Shown piece by piece: positions 8,141-17,577 of a DNA stretch of 64,000 bases. The notes beneath the pieces are model-generated. The model did no database searches, was not told where the DNA came from, and saw nothing but the letters and a program-made list of their open reading frames with translations. The DNA lies in assembly GCA_037482015.1 (NCBI GenBank), contig JBBFKT010000003.1:169603-233602 (forward strand), written 5' to 3'. The DNA comes from Thermodesulforhabdaceae bacterium. Its GTDB lineage: Bacteria > Desulfobacterota > Syntrophobacteria > Syntrophobacterales > Thermodesulforhabdaceae. The number at the start of each line of letters is the position of its first letter. The stretch's first letter is position 1. The position numbers were made by a program, and so were the translations under genes.

Positions 8141-8989
8141 TTACTTAGGCTCACGAAGTTGGACCCTCAAATATACGTCCCATCGTGAGCCATCTTCTCC
8201 CTTTGTGGGTCCTATACTTTTAAGACGGATACGCATACCCGGCCTAACCCCAGGGGGGATTTTAACACTTACGGTTTTTCCTTCCGAACCATAAGGAAGA
8301 ATAACCTCGATTTCATCCCCTTTTTCCATCTGCTCTGCCGATAGAGGAAGATCAAGCACAGGATCAGAAGCAGGCGATTCAGATATTTTTTCCTTATCAC
8401 GGCGTTTCTTGATATTATCTTTGATGAATCCAAAAACCTTTTTGCCTATAATGGCAAGAGAACCCAGAGTATCTTTAAGAAAAGACTCTCCTTCGGAATA
8501 GGGTTCGCCTTTTTTGTAATCTTCCCAATTGGATTTTGATGAGTCATTCCTGTAGGTTCCCGGGCCGAAGAAAACACTCTTGAAAATAATCCTTCTTCCT
8601 CCACCAAAGAAAATGCTATTTAGAAAATTCTCATCAAAACGAATTCCCATTTTGGCAAGTTCGCGTTGAAGTTCCTGAAACACATCCCAGGCTTCACGAT
8701 TGGAGAAAAAGGTTCGAAAGATTTCTTCCTGTGAATAAGAAAAACCGTAGTCATAGGTATAACTTTCACCAACAGTCCGCATACGGTCGTATTGAGTTCG
8801 CTTGGAAGGATCCATTAGCACAGCGTAGGCTTCGCTTACGAGCTTAAATTGTTCTTCAGCCTGAGGATTTCCTGGATTTCGATCAGGGTGATATTGAAGA
8901 GCAAGCTTTCTATAGGCTTTCTTTATTTCTTCAGGAGTTGCTCCTGGGGAAACTCCCAAAATATTGTAATAATCGGGCACATTTCGCAT
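8141..8989 (-). CDS. DnaJ-domain co-chaperone-like protein with C-terminal substrate-binding-type domain
   Basis: A 282-residue protein. The J-domain occupies residues about 6-70 ([20 protein letters not shown], then [10 protein letters not shown] with the HPD triad), which would stimulate a DnaK ATPase. A middle region has no zinc fingers or Gly/Phe-rich linker of classic DnaJ. The C-terminus (from [20 protein letters not shown] to [19 protein letters not shown]) resembles a single CTD-I beta-domain of DnaJ/CbpA. It lies 36 bases after the radical SAM gene in the same operon. It is not the main DnaJ. Confidence 0.85.
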   Translation of the reverse strand: MRNVPDYYNILGVSPGATPEEIKKAYRKLALQYHPDRNPGNPQAEEQFKLVSEAYAVLMDPSKRTQYDRMRTVGESYTYDYGFSYSQEEIFRTFFSNREAWDVFQELQRELAKMGIRFDENFLNSIFFGGGRRIIFKSVFFGPGTYRNDSSKSNWEDYKKGEPYSEGESFLKDTLGSLAIIGKKVFGFIKDNIKKRRDKEKISESPASDPVLDLPLSAEQMEKGDEIEVILPYGSEGKTVSVKIPPGVRPGMRIRLKSIGPTKGEDGSRWDVYLRVQLREPK

Positions 8990-9025
8990 ACTTTGTCTCT
9001 TTTTTCTCCCTTCTGAACAAAAATT

Positions 9026-10762
9026 TTAACTTTTCTTAAGCCTATTACACACTCCGCAAAAACCACAGCCATTTACAGAAGGACATCCGGGTGATTCGCT
9101 ACCGGCAAGAGCCTTTTCATATTCATGCCAGAGAAATTCTTTGTCAATCCCGTGATCTACAATTTCCCAGGGAAAAAGCTCATCTTTCCTTCGTTCTCTC
9201 ATGACAAAAAAGTCAGGATTCCACGGTAGTTCTCTAAAAGCTTTCGACCAACTGATGCCGTCCCGCACCACTTTTTCCAGCAAATCCCCTACCATTCGAT
9301 CTCCTCGGGAAAGCAATGCCTGGATATACGCCCATTTTGGCACATCGGTATGAACTCTAAGATTGGAAAAACCAGCAAGCAGTCTTTGAATTTTTTTTGC
9401 TTTTTCTTTAAGTGCTACCACCCCATCAAAGGATACCCACTGAAAGGGAGTAAAGGGCTTGGGCACGAAGGAGTTGATGTTGATAACAATAGTTCCTAAA
9501 TTTTTCAGCCCCTTAGAAGTTCGGATAACTTCGTGGCGAATACGTTTTACAAGATGTGCGATCGCAGCCACGTCTTCATCTTTTTCTGTAGGTAGTCCTA
9601 TCATAAAATAAAGCTTCAGATGGCGAATACCAGCCTCGGTCAAGAACACGCAAGCTTCACAAATCTGGTCGTCGGCAAGTTTTTTATTGATCACTCGACG
9701 AAGTCTTTCTGATCCTGCTTCTGGAGCTATCGCTACGGCGTGATGCTGACCTGCTTTGAAAATTTCTTTAATAATCGGCTGAATGCCGTCAGCTCGAAGT
9801 GAAGAAAAGGAAACCTCCACCCCTTCTTCAATAAGAAAACGAGCCAACTCATCAAGGTATGGATAATCTCCTACAGCGGCGCTTACTAGACCCCATCTTT
9901 TAGGAAACTCTCCTTTCGACACACTTTTTAAGACTGCTTCCACCTTATGGAATCTAGGGGGACGGTAAACATAACCTGCGGCACAAAATCTACAACCTCG
10001 CCCGCAGCCCCTTCCGATCTCCACAAGAAAGGCATTACTGAATTCTGTATTCGAGGTAAATATGTGGGTTTTAGCAGGTTCAGCATCCACTAAAGGGCTT
10101 TTCTGAACTCGAATGCGGGCTGGCAAATCCGGCATGGGACGGAGAGATTTAATTGTTCCGTTGGAATTATAATCTTCATGGTAAAACTCTGGTACATAGA
10201 TGCCTTCAACCGATTGAGCCAGTTTTTTAAGCCATTTCTGTTTTTCTTCAGATTTTGTAAAGGGCTGGCTTTTCCAAAAATCCCAAAAAGTATCAACGAA
10301 AACTTCGGCATCTCCCAGGAAGAAAAAATCCATAAAAGGGGATAAAGGTTGAGGGTTCAAAAAGGTAGTCACTCCACCTGCCGCAACAAGAGGATGAGCA
10401 CTCGTGCGATCGCTCGATCTAAGGGGGATGCCAGACTTTTGAAGAATCTCAAGCAGATAAGGGTAATCCATTTCAAAGGGAACAGAAAAAACGACAATGT
10501 CAAATTCTGATAAAGGCTTTTGAGATTCAAGCGAAAGAACGGGGAACTTTTCCGAATCAGGATAAAAAAAGCGCTCACATACTACGTAAGGAAGAGCATT
10601 AAAAAGGCCGTAAACATTTTGAAATCCAAGATTGGACATACCAATGAAATAAGTGTTGGGGAAAGCAAGAGCTACTCTGGTCTTGCCTCCCCAATCCTTA
10701 ATGACGTAACCACTCTCATCTTCTAGCCTTTCCCGAAGGATTTTACGATCTTTCCATGACAT
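9026..10762 (-). CDS. Radical SAM protein of the B12-binding-like, uncharacterised TIGR03960 type
   Basis: A 578-residue protein. The N-terminal part (VALAFPNTYFIGMSNLGFQ) resembles the degenerate B12-binding-like domain of this family. The radical SAM cluster motif is GRGCGRGCRFCAAGY (Cys-x3-Cys-x2-Cys, about residue 250), and PEAGSERLRRVINK and KLYFMIGLPTE follow as in SAM-binding barrels. A second Cys group (CPSVNGCGFCGVC) ends the protein and may bind an extra cluster. Function is unknown. It sits between ftsZ (49-base gap) and the DnaJ-like gene in a minus-strand operon. The family name is from memory. Confidence 0.85.
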   Translation of the reverse strand: MSWKDRKILRERLEDESGYVIKDWGGKTRVALAFPNTYFIGMSNLGFQNVYGLFNALPYVVCERFFYPDSEKFPVLSLESQKPLSEFDIVVFSVPFEMDYPYLLEILQKSGIPLRSSDRTSAHPLVAAGGVTTFLNPQPLSPFMDFFFLGDAEVFVDTFWDFWKSQPFTKSEEKQKWLKKLAQSVEGIYVPEFYHEDYNSNGTIKSLRPMPDLPARIRVQKSPLVDAEPAKTHIFTSNTEFSNAFLVEIGRGCGRGCRFCAAGYVYRPPRFHKVEAVLKSVSKGEFPKRWGLVSAAVGDYPYLDELARFLIEEGVEVSFSSLRADGIQPIIKEIFKAGQHHAVAIAPEAGSERLRRVINKKLADDQICEACVFLTEAGIRHLKLYFMIGLPTEKDEDVAAIAHLVKRIRHEVIRTSKGLKNLGTIVININSFVPKPFTPFQWVSFDGVVALKEKAKKIQRLLAGFSNLRVHTDVPKWAYIQALLSRGDRMVGDLLEKVVRDGISWSKAFRELPWNPDFFVMRERRKDELFPWEIVDHGIDKEFLWHEYEKALAGSESPGCPSVNGCGFCGVCNRLKKS

Positions 10763-10811
10763 GAAATCTTTATTAGACGGCTATACCGCCCTTTTTACCT
10801 CCCCTGCCACA

Positions 10812-12170
10812 TCATTTCTTAGATTTTCTGCGGATGAATGTAGGAATAGAAAGATCTTCTTCATCCTCATCAGAAGTGAATTTTCGTTTAAATCGATCTA
10901 TAAAAGACTGCTTTTTTTCTGACTCAATGTTGTATTCCGGTCGGGATCTTTCAAGATCCGATTCGGAAGAAATCAAATCAGAATCTTCGTAAACATCGTC
11001 ATCTATAAATATTCTCCTGGGTTCTTCTTTCTTAGCGGAAGTCGATGATGGAGTTGGTGGTGGGGGGTAAGATGGGTAGCGAGACGATGAAGGTTTATTA
11101 TCAGGGCGGCGCTGAGCAGTGTAACCAGAAGAGACTGCTTTCTGCTGGTTATTCTTTCCTATGCCGGTTGCGATTACGGTTATTCTCAGTTCGTCACTGA
11201 GTTCTGGATCGAAAGCTGTGCCAATAATGATATTGGCTTCACTATCAACTTCACTGTGTATAATGGTGGAAGCTTCTTCAAATTCATACATGGCAAGATC
11301 TGGACCTGCTGTTATATTTACCAGCACAGCGCGAGCCCCCTTAATGGAGATGTCCTCAAGAAGTGGACTGGAAATAGCCTGCTGAGCCGCCTCGGAGGCT
11401 CGATTCTCTCCCCGTCCTATACCCGTTCCCATGAGTGCCAGACCTCTTTCGCTCATGACGGTCTTAACATCGGCAAAATCAACGTTAACGTAACCCGGGA
11501 TCACAATAAGGTCAGAAATACCTTTAACACCATAATAGAGCACATCATCGGCTTTTTTGAACATTTCGAGATAGCCGGCTCTTTTATCAGCCAGAGTTAC
11601 AAGGCGGTCATTGGGAATGGTTATAAGAGTATCAACGACTTCCTGAAGCTTAACAAGCCCTTCTTCAGCATTTCTCAATCTAACTCTGCCCTCGAAAGCA
11701 AAGGGCTTTGTCACGACAGCGACGGTAAGGATTCCAAGTTCTTTACATACTCTTGCCACAACGGGAGCGCCTCCAGTGCCGGTGCCACCACCGAGTCCGG
11801 CAGTAATAAAAACCATATCGCTTCCCTCCACCGCTGCTTTGATTTTATCAATGTCCTCTTCGGCAGCCTTTGCACCAATCTCTGGATTTCCTCCCGCTCC
11901 TAGGCCTCTAGTAAGCTGGGAACCAAGTTGAATTTTCACAGGAGCCTGGCATCTCCTTAAGACCTGAACATCTGTATTAGCTGCTATAAATTCGACTCCT
12001 AGAAGGCCAGATCTTATCATGTTGTTTAGAGCGTTATTTCCTGCACCACCTATTCCAAACACCTTAATCTTAGCGGGTGATTCCGCAAAATATTCATTTT
12101 CCTGATCACCGTTGTCTACCAAATCCTTTGAATACTGCTGTAAAGGCGTAACTTTATCTTTTGTTGTCAT
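10812..12170 (-). CDS. ftsZ: Cell division GTPase FtsZ
   Basis: A 452-residue tubulin homologue that forms the Z-ring. The [12 protein letters not shown] nucleotide-binding segment lies at about residue 41, the tubulin signature [11 protein letters not shown] at 127-137, and ITIPNDRL follows. After the GTPase core comes a long Ser/Pro/charged linker (about residues 345-435), then a C-terminal conserved peptide ([10 protein letters not shown]) that normally binds FtsA. The linker makes it longer than the usual 380-400 residues. It is preceded by ftsA and ftsQ on the same strand, with a GAGGGCAGGAT ribosome site. Confidence 0.98.
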   Translation of the reverse strand: MTTKDKVTPLQQYSKDLVDNGDQENEYFAESPAKIKVFGIGGAGNNALNNMIRSGLLGVEFIAANTDVQVLRRCQAPVKIQLGSQLTRGLGAGGNPEIGAKAAEEDIDKIKAAVEGSDMVFITAGLGGGTGTGGAPVVARVCKELGILTVAVVTKPFAFEGRVRLRNAEEGLVKLQEVVDTLITIPNDRLVTLADKRAGYLEMFKKADDVLYYGVKGISDLIVIPGYVNVDFADVKTVMSERGLALMGTGIGRGENRASEAAQQAISSPLLEDISIKGARAVLVNITAGPDLAMYEFEEASTIIHSEVDSEANIIIGTAFDPELSDELRITVIATGIGKNNQQKAVSSGYTAQRRPDNKPSSSRYPSYPPPPTPSSTSAKKEEPRRIFIDDDVYEDSDLISSESDLERSRPEYNIESEKKQSFIDRFKRKFTSDEDEEDLSIPTFIRRKSKK

Positions 12171-12288
12171 ATCCTGCCCTCTCTTTTGGAATTTATTCCA
12201 ATTAGGTTAAGCTTCCTAGCTGCTCACCTTGGATTTTCAATAACATATCATTTTTCCTGGGATCACGATTCAACGTGCCCTGATAACT

Positions 12289-13527
12289 TTACAGTTCCCC
12301 TAACCATCTCTTTACAAAAACAAAAAATTTTTTAACCCATCCCAAAGGAAATAACGACTCCGAAGCGGCCACATATCTTTCGCTCATTTCGTCAATGTCT
12401 GGAAGCAACAGACCTGCCGCTGTGGCATACATTGGGTTTTCAATTACATCCTTAAGACCACCAAAACCAACGGGGATGCCAATCCTTACCGGCATTTCGA
12501 ATATATTTTCTGCAAGTTCTCTAATGTAAGGAAGCATAGCCACTCCCCCAGTCAATACCACTCCAGCGTGGAGGTGATCCATATAACCTGACTGCACAAC
12601 CTTTCTCCATGCAAGTTGGAGTATTTCGTCAACTCTAGCTTCAATAATTCTGCCCAAATCGAGAGGATCTACGGAAAAGGTTCTACGTCCATCAAGAGAC
12701 CTAACTTTTATAGACTCATTTTCTGGTATTGCTTCTGCGATAGCACACCCATGCTGTTTTTTAATCCGTTCAGCTTCATCAAGGGATGTTTTAAGCCCGA
12801 CAGAGATATCGGCCGTAATATGATTTCCTCCCAGAGGTAACACTCCTGTATATTTCACAGAACCGTTATGAAACACGGCAATATCCGTGGTTCCGCCTCC
12901 AATATCAATAACCACCACGCCTAGCTTGAGTTCATCGGGGTAAAGTACGGATCGGCTGGAAGCTAGAACCTCAAGTGAATAACTTTCAACATGCACTCCC
13001 GCCTGAGCGCAACATTTTTCGATGTTTTTTATAGCAGACCCTGAAACAATAATCAGGTGAACTCTTGCTTCAAGGCGCACCCCGCTCATCCCCAAAGGAT
13101 CCATAATGCCCTTATGATCATCAACGATAAATTCCTGAGGAACAACATGGAGAATTACTTTATCAGCCGGCATTGCCACAGCCTGAGCCGCATCCATTAC
13201 CCGATATATGTCCGTTTCGGTAACTTCTCCACGATTCTTTATAGCAATAACGCCATGGCTATTAAGTCCCTGAACATGAGTTCCAGCCACTCCAACGTGA
13301 ACGCCATCGATATCACAACCAGCCATGAATTGAGCTTCTTCCAGAGCTCTACGAATTGCCTTCACAGTCTTATCTATGTTAACAACAACTCCAGCTCTAA
13401 TCCCATGGGAAGGAGACGTTCCCAGCCCTATTACGTTAATGCCTTCGGAAGTGCGTTCCCCAACAACAGCGCAGACTTTTGTCGTCCCTAAATCTAGACC
13501 AACCACGATGTCACGGCTTTTTGGCAT
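12289..13527 (-). CDS. ftsA: Cell division actin-like protein FtsA
   Basis: A 412-residue actin/Hsp70-fold protein that tethers FtsZ to the membrane. Motifs include IVVGLDLGTTKVCAVVGE (phosphate 1), VIDIGGGTTDIAVF (phosphate 2, about residue 205) and VVLTGGVAMLPYI (adenosine motif). The C-terminus LGWVKKFFVFVKRWLGEL is amphipathic and is the likely membrane-targeting helix. The start has AAGGGAAGGAG just upstream. It lies between ftsQ and ftsZ as in typical division clusters. Confidence 0.97.
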   Translation of the reverse strand: MPKSRDIVVGLDLGTTKVCAVVGERTSEGINVIGLGTSPSHGIRAGVVVNIDKTVKAIRRALEEAQFMAGCDIDGVHVGVAGTHVQGLNSHGVIAIKNRGEVTETDIYRVMDAAQAVAMPADKVILHVVPQEFIVDDHKGIMDPLGMSGVRLEARVHLIIVSGSAIKNIEKCCAQAGVHVESYSLEVLASSRSVLYPDELKLGVVVIDIGGGTTDIAVFHNGSVKYTGVLPLGGNHITADISVGLKTSLDEAERIKKQHGCAIAEAIPENESIKVRSLDGRRTFSVDPLDLGRIIEARVDEILQLAWRKVVQSGYMDHLHAGVVLTGGVAMLPYIRELAENIFEMPVRIGIPVGFGGLKDVIENPMYATAAGLLLPDIDEMSERYVAASESLFPLGWVKKFFVFVKRWLGEL

Positions 13528-13545
13528 TTCTCCTTCCCTTCAGAA

Positions 13546-14289
13546 TCATCTTATGAATGCCCATCTGGGATATCGAACATCAATCTCATGAAAATTCTCG
13601 CTCTTTTCTAACATCTTCAATCCTTGCATCATATACTGTAATCTTGCAACACTTTTATAAACATCCTCTGTGCCTAACAAGGCCTTAATCCCCTGGATTT
13701 TAACAACAAACCCATCTTTAGGCGAATACGAAACTTCCGCATTTTTCCACAAGGGACCAAAAAAGTTTCTCAAAGCCTGCATCAAAGCTGAAAAACCAGC
13801 TAGAGTTACTTCTGAAACTCTAAAGGATTTATCCAAAACCTGAGGGCAAAAAGTAAACCACGGAACATCGCTATCGGAAATGTCTTTACGATTAATTTGG
13901 CTAAAGAGTTGCCCGTTTGCGTCCACATAGAAACAGGCATCGCAGCACAAAATGGCGACAGGATATCGTTCCACTACCGTCACTAAAATTACACCGGGAA
14001 AGCGCCATTTGACAACCGCTTTTTCTATCCAGGGATGACCGGATAGCTTATTTTCAAGACTGAGAAGATTAAGATCCCATACGGATACTTGTGGAGGCAA
14101 ATCAAGAATCTTTAGTATCTCTTTTTCAGAAACTCTTTTTAGCCCTTCCACCTGGACTTTTCTTACCTGCCAAAGGGGGGAAGTTTTAATAGTGTTATAT
14201 AATCGAATTATCAGGATCGTTGAGGCTACAACAAAACCGACCCAAAAAATAACAAAAGCGATAAACCTTACACTGTTATTTATCTTCAC
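13546..14289 (-). CDS. ftsQ: Cell division protein FtsQ/DivIB
   Basis: A 247-residue bitopic membrane protein. A short cytoplasmic N-terminus is followed by one membrane helix (FIAFVIFWVGFVVASTILII, residues about 9-28), then a POTRA-like domain (VRKVQVEGLKRVSEKEIL) and an FtsQ-type domain containing HPWIEKAVVKWRFPG and YFVDANGQLF-like sequence. The family links early and late divisome proteins. It ends 18 bases before ftsA and begins 32 bases after nadB. Confidence 0.9.
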   Translation of the reverse strand: MKINNSVRFIAFVIFWVGFVVASTILIIRLYNTIKTSPLWQVRKVQVEGLKRVSEKEILKILDLPPQVSVWDLNLLSLENKLSGHPWIEKAVVKWRFPGVILVTVVERYPVAILCCDACFYVDANGQLFSQINRKDISDSDVPWFTFCPQVLDKSFRVSEVTLAGFSALMQALRNFFGPLWKNAEVSYSPKDGFVVKIQGIKALLGTEDVYKSVARLQYMMQGLKMLEKSENFHEIDVRYPRWAFIR

Positions 14290-14321
14290 TCTTTTTCCAC
14301 ATGCCTCGCCGTCGATAAAAC

Positions 14322-15956
14322 TTATTCAAACTCGCGCCATATAAGCGTATCTCTCTTCCACCTTAGATCGTCTTTGTGAGGATGATCCAAATTGTAATGA
14401 AGCCCTCTACTTTCTTTTCTTGCCACCGCACAGGAAAGTATCAATTCAGCAACCAAAGCAAGATTCCTCAATTCCATAGCGTCGGTGTTCAAAGGAATAT
14501 TGGGGAGATGTTCTCTGATTTCCTGGCGGATCTGGGCAATATGATTCTGAGCAAGATTAAGCCTGGAATCACGGCGAACAATTCCAACGTAGTTCCACAT
14601 AATCTTTCTGATAATGTCCCAGTTGTGAGCAATAAAAACCATTTCCCCCTGCTGATTACTTTCGAGAGCATTATATGGACAATCCTGGGATGAGAGTGAA
14701 GGAAAGGAATCCTGTCGCCATTTGTTGATATGTTCCTTTATGTCCAAGTAAGCCTGATGAGCAAAAACCACAGCTTCGAGCAAGGAATTGCTTGCCAATC
14801 TGTTTGCCCCATGAAGCCCCGTGCAGGCGCATTCTCCAATAGCGTAAAGTTTTTCTATTGAACTTCTACCCCAAATATCGGTTTTAATACCTCCACACAT
14901 ATAATGAGCGGCGGGAACAACTGGAATAGGGCTTTTGGAAATGTCAATCCCAAGAGATAGGCATTTTTCGTAAATGTTTGGAAAGCGCTTCATGAGAAAA
15001 TCTTTACCTCGATGAGTAATATCGAGGAAGACGCAATCATCACCTGATTTTTTCATTTCCGTATCGATAGCTCTGGCGACGACGTCTCTGAAAGCAAGAT
15101 CACCCAGAGGATGATATTTGTGCATGAAGGGTCTTCCATGCTTATCAATGAGCCTTCCACCTTCACCGCGAAGAGCTTCTGAAATTAGGAAATTTTTTGC
15201 CTGAGAGTGGTAAAGACATGTTGGATGAAATTGGACAAATTCAAGGTTTGCAAGCACAGCGCCAGCTCGATATGCCATAGCAAGCCCATCACCGGTAGCC
15301 ACATCAGGATTGCTCGTGTAAAGATAAACCTTACCAGCTCCACCAGTGCAAAGAAGAGTGGTATGTGCCAGAAACAGATCCACCTGACCGGAAGGCACAT
15401 TCAGCACATAGGCTCCCCAGCATCGACTTCCTTTTTTTATAGCTCTGTCCCCAATCCGAAGTCCTTCGTATTCAACAATGAGATCGAGAGCAAAGTGGTT
15501 TTCAAATATATGAATTCTCGGATGAAGCTCGGCTGCCCGCACAAGAGCTCGTTCAATAGCCTGTCCTGTCATATCCTGAGCGTGCACTATGCGATTCCTG
15601 CTGTGTCCTCCCTCTCTTCCCAAATCGAAGTCAAGAGGTCCTTCCCCTCGGCGGTTAAATTCAACCCCCCATTCGACAAGCTCACGAATTCTATCAGGAG
15701 CCGTCCTTACAACCATTTCTACAACTTCTCGATCGCACAACCCATCACCTGCAGTTAAGGTATCCTGAATGTGAAGTTCAAAAGAATCGTCGGGACCAAG
15801 AGCAGAAGCGATACCGCCCTGAGCGTAATTTGTAGAGGTTTCGAGCTTATCTTTCTTGGTCACTATAGCCACTTCACCAAGTGATGCCGCCTTGAGAGCA
15901 AAAGAAAGTCCGGCAATGCCACTACCTATAATTAGAAAATCGAATCTATACTCCAT
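14322..15956 (-). CDS. nadB: L-aspartate oxidase (quinolinate/NAD synthesis)
   Basis: A 544-residue flavoprotein converting L-aspartate to iminoaspartate, the first step of de novo NAD synthesis. The FAD fold (FLIIGSGIAGLSFALKAA), TNYAQGGIASALGPDDS, EGGHSRNRIVHAQD, the active-site region HYMCGGIKTD and GECACTGLHGANRLASNSL are characteristic of NadB rather than of fumarate reductase. A GGAG lies 9-12 bases before the ATG. It is the first gene of the ftsQAZ operon here, where mur genes would more usually lie. In anaerobes the electron acceptor is probably fumarate or a quinone (family knowledge). Confidence 0.95.
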   Translation of the reverse strand: MEYRFDFLIIGSGIAGLSFALKAASLGEVAIVTKKDKLETSTNYAQGGIASALGPDDSFELHIQDTLTAGDGLCDREVVEMVVRTAPDRIRELVEWGVEFNRRGEGPLDFDLGREGGHSRNRIVHAQDMTGQAIERALVRAAELHPRIHIFENHFALDLIVEYEGLRIGDRAIKKGSRCWGAYVLNVPSGQVDLFLAHTTLLCTGGAGKVYLYTSNPDVATGDGLAMAYRAGAVLANLEFVQFHPTCLYHSQAKNFLISEALRGEGGRLIDKHGRPFMHKYHPLGDLAFRDVVARAIDTEMKKSGDDCVFLDITHRGKDFLMKRFPNIYEKCLSLGIDISKSPIPVVPAAHYMCGGIKTDIWGRSSIEKLYAIGECACTGLHGANRLASNSLLEAVVFAHQAYLDIKEHINKWRQDSFPSLSSQDCPYNALESNQQGEMVFIAHNWDIIRKIMWNYVGIVRRDSRLNLAQNHIAQIRQEIREHLPNIPLNTDAMELRNLALVAELILSCAVARKESRGLHYNLDHPHKDDLRWKRDTLIWREFE

Positions 15957-16061
15957 AACTTGAAGTAACTCCTTCTCATGCTTTTATGGTAAAAACTTTA
16001 TGTGTCTTTAACACTTTATAATAAAAAAGACTCAATAACAAGAAACGGCAAAGGCCAAAAG

Positions 16062-17465
16062 ATGGGGAGCACTGAAAAACCCTTCCTTCTTGTGCAGATT
16101 GATCCGCCCACAAAAGAACTATGCGGTGATCACTACTATCGCACTTATGTGCCACTTTTTGCTTTGGGTAACTCATCTCCTTACTTTTACACCATAAGTC
16201 TCACAAATGAACATCGACTAAGGAACTATTTGCTTCTAACAGCAGATGTGGTTGTTCTAAATCTTGTTGGCGATCCTGATATAGTGCCCTATGTAATGAT
16301 GCGTCGAAAAAGAAAGCTTGTAACCGTATATGAATGGAACGACGATATTTACAATATTCCTCCCTGGAATCCCCAATATCGATTCTTCACGCAACCACAC
16401 GCCCGGAAAACGATAGAACAGCTTGCTCAAATAGCAGATGCTGTTCAGTTTAGTTCACCCATCCTGAAGGAAAACTACGGATGGCTTAACAAAAGGCACG
16501 CTATCTTTGTTAATCACCTTCTGACCGTGCCTGATATGCAAAAAAGCTGGCAAGAAAATTCAACTTTAGAAATAGGCTACGGAGGATCTGCAGGGCATTT
16601 TTACGATGTAGCATCAATTGCTCAGGATATATCTGACTGGATTAAAGGCAAGAAAAACGTTCGCTTGAATATCATGGCGGCAAAGCCCATTGTTGATCTT
16701 TTTTCATCCGTTCCATCCAGTCAACTTAGAACGTTTCCCACAGGTTCTATTTTTGAATATTATGACTTCCTGAAACAACTCCATATTGGGCTAGCTCCTT
16801 TACTCGACACACCTTTTAACCGTTCGAGATCTGATGTGAAATTTCTGGAATATGCATCTCACGGCGTAGTGCCAGTTTTACAAAAAACTCCTCCCTACTC
16901 CGATATTGTAAAGCATGGAGAAACGGGATTGTTATTTAATAATTCTCGCGAATGTATCGAGATTTTAGAAAACCTTCTAAATAACCCAGAAAAAATAAAG
17001 CAAATTGCCCAAAACGCTAGAAACTACATCTTAAGAGAACGTATGATGTTCCAACACATAAAAGAACGAGAAAGATTTTATCTGGAACTCATTGAAGATT
17101 TGCAATTAAACAGAAGAAAAGACAGGAAAGCCGACAGAGATTTCTTCAAAATAAAGAACGTAGAAGGAGCTGTTTCCCTGGGAGATTACGTCATGCTAAC
17201 TCCTTCTAGATTTGAGATAGCCATAAGGTATGGTCTTAGCGCTCTTGCTGAGGGAAATCTCAATGAAGCAAGATATTATTTCTTTCTTGCTTCGGAACTG
17301 GATAAAAAAAGCTATTTACCATATCTTTATCAGGCTGAATGCGTAACAGACAAAGATGAAAAATCAAAACTTCTTCGGGAAGCCATAAAGAAAAATCCTC
17401 ACTCGGTCATGGCACGATGGATGCTAACAAATCTCACAAAGACAAAATTAACAGACAAGAAATAA
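16062..17465 (+). CDS. Glycosyltransferase (GT4-like fold) with C-terminal TPR-like region
   Basis: A 467-residue protein. The middle (IGYGGSAGHFYDVASI; DFLKQLHIGLAPLLDTPFNRSRSDVKFLEYASHGVVPV; HGETGLLF) matches the C-terminal Rossmann domain of GT-B glycosyltransferases, including the typical acidic-to-KFLEY nucleotide-sugar region. The last ~100 residues (RYGLSALAEGNLNEARYYFFLASELD, then YLPYLYQAE) look like TPR repeats. An upstream in-frame ATG at 16002 lacks a ribosome site, so the ATG at 16062 is favoured, though its own site (AAAGG) is weak. The sugar and acceptor are unknown. Confidence 0.8.
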   Translation: MGSTEKPFLLVQIDPPTKELCGDHYYRTYVPLFALGNSSPYFYTISLTNEHRLRNYLLLTADVVVLNLVGDPDIVPYVMMRRKRKLVTVYEWNDDIYNIPPWNPQYRFFTQPHARKTIEQLAQIADAVQFSSPILKENYGWLNKRHAIFVNHLLTVPDMQKSWQENSTLEIGYGGSAGHFYDVASIAQDISDWIKGKKNVRLNIMAAKPIVDLFSSVPSSQLRTFPTGSIFEYYDFLKQLHIGLAPLLDTPFNRSRSDVKFLEYASHGVVPVLQKTPPYSDIVKHGETGLLFNNSRECIEILENLLNNPEKIKQIAQNARNYILRERMMFQHIKERERFYLELIEDLQLNRRKDRKADRDFFKIKNVEGAVSLGDYVMLTPSRFEIAIRYGLSALAEGNLNEARYYFFLASELDKKSYLPYLYQAECVTDKDEKSKLLREAIKKNPHSVMARWMLTNLTKTKLTDKK

Positions 17466-17577
17466 TTTTTTGTTGAAATGTTATTAAGAATAGGCGATGT
17501 TAAAAGTTAAAAGGCAAAAGGGGTTTTTATAACGCGGCAGGTTAGTAATGCAAGGGCAACAAATGAGGAGGAAAGTC

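Noticed and set aside
11256..11903. 215-codon open frame antisense to ftsZ
   Set aside because: The ftsZ frame is fully conserved and the antisense product has no recognisable features; long antisense frames arise from codon bias.
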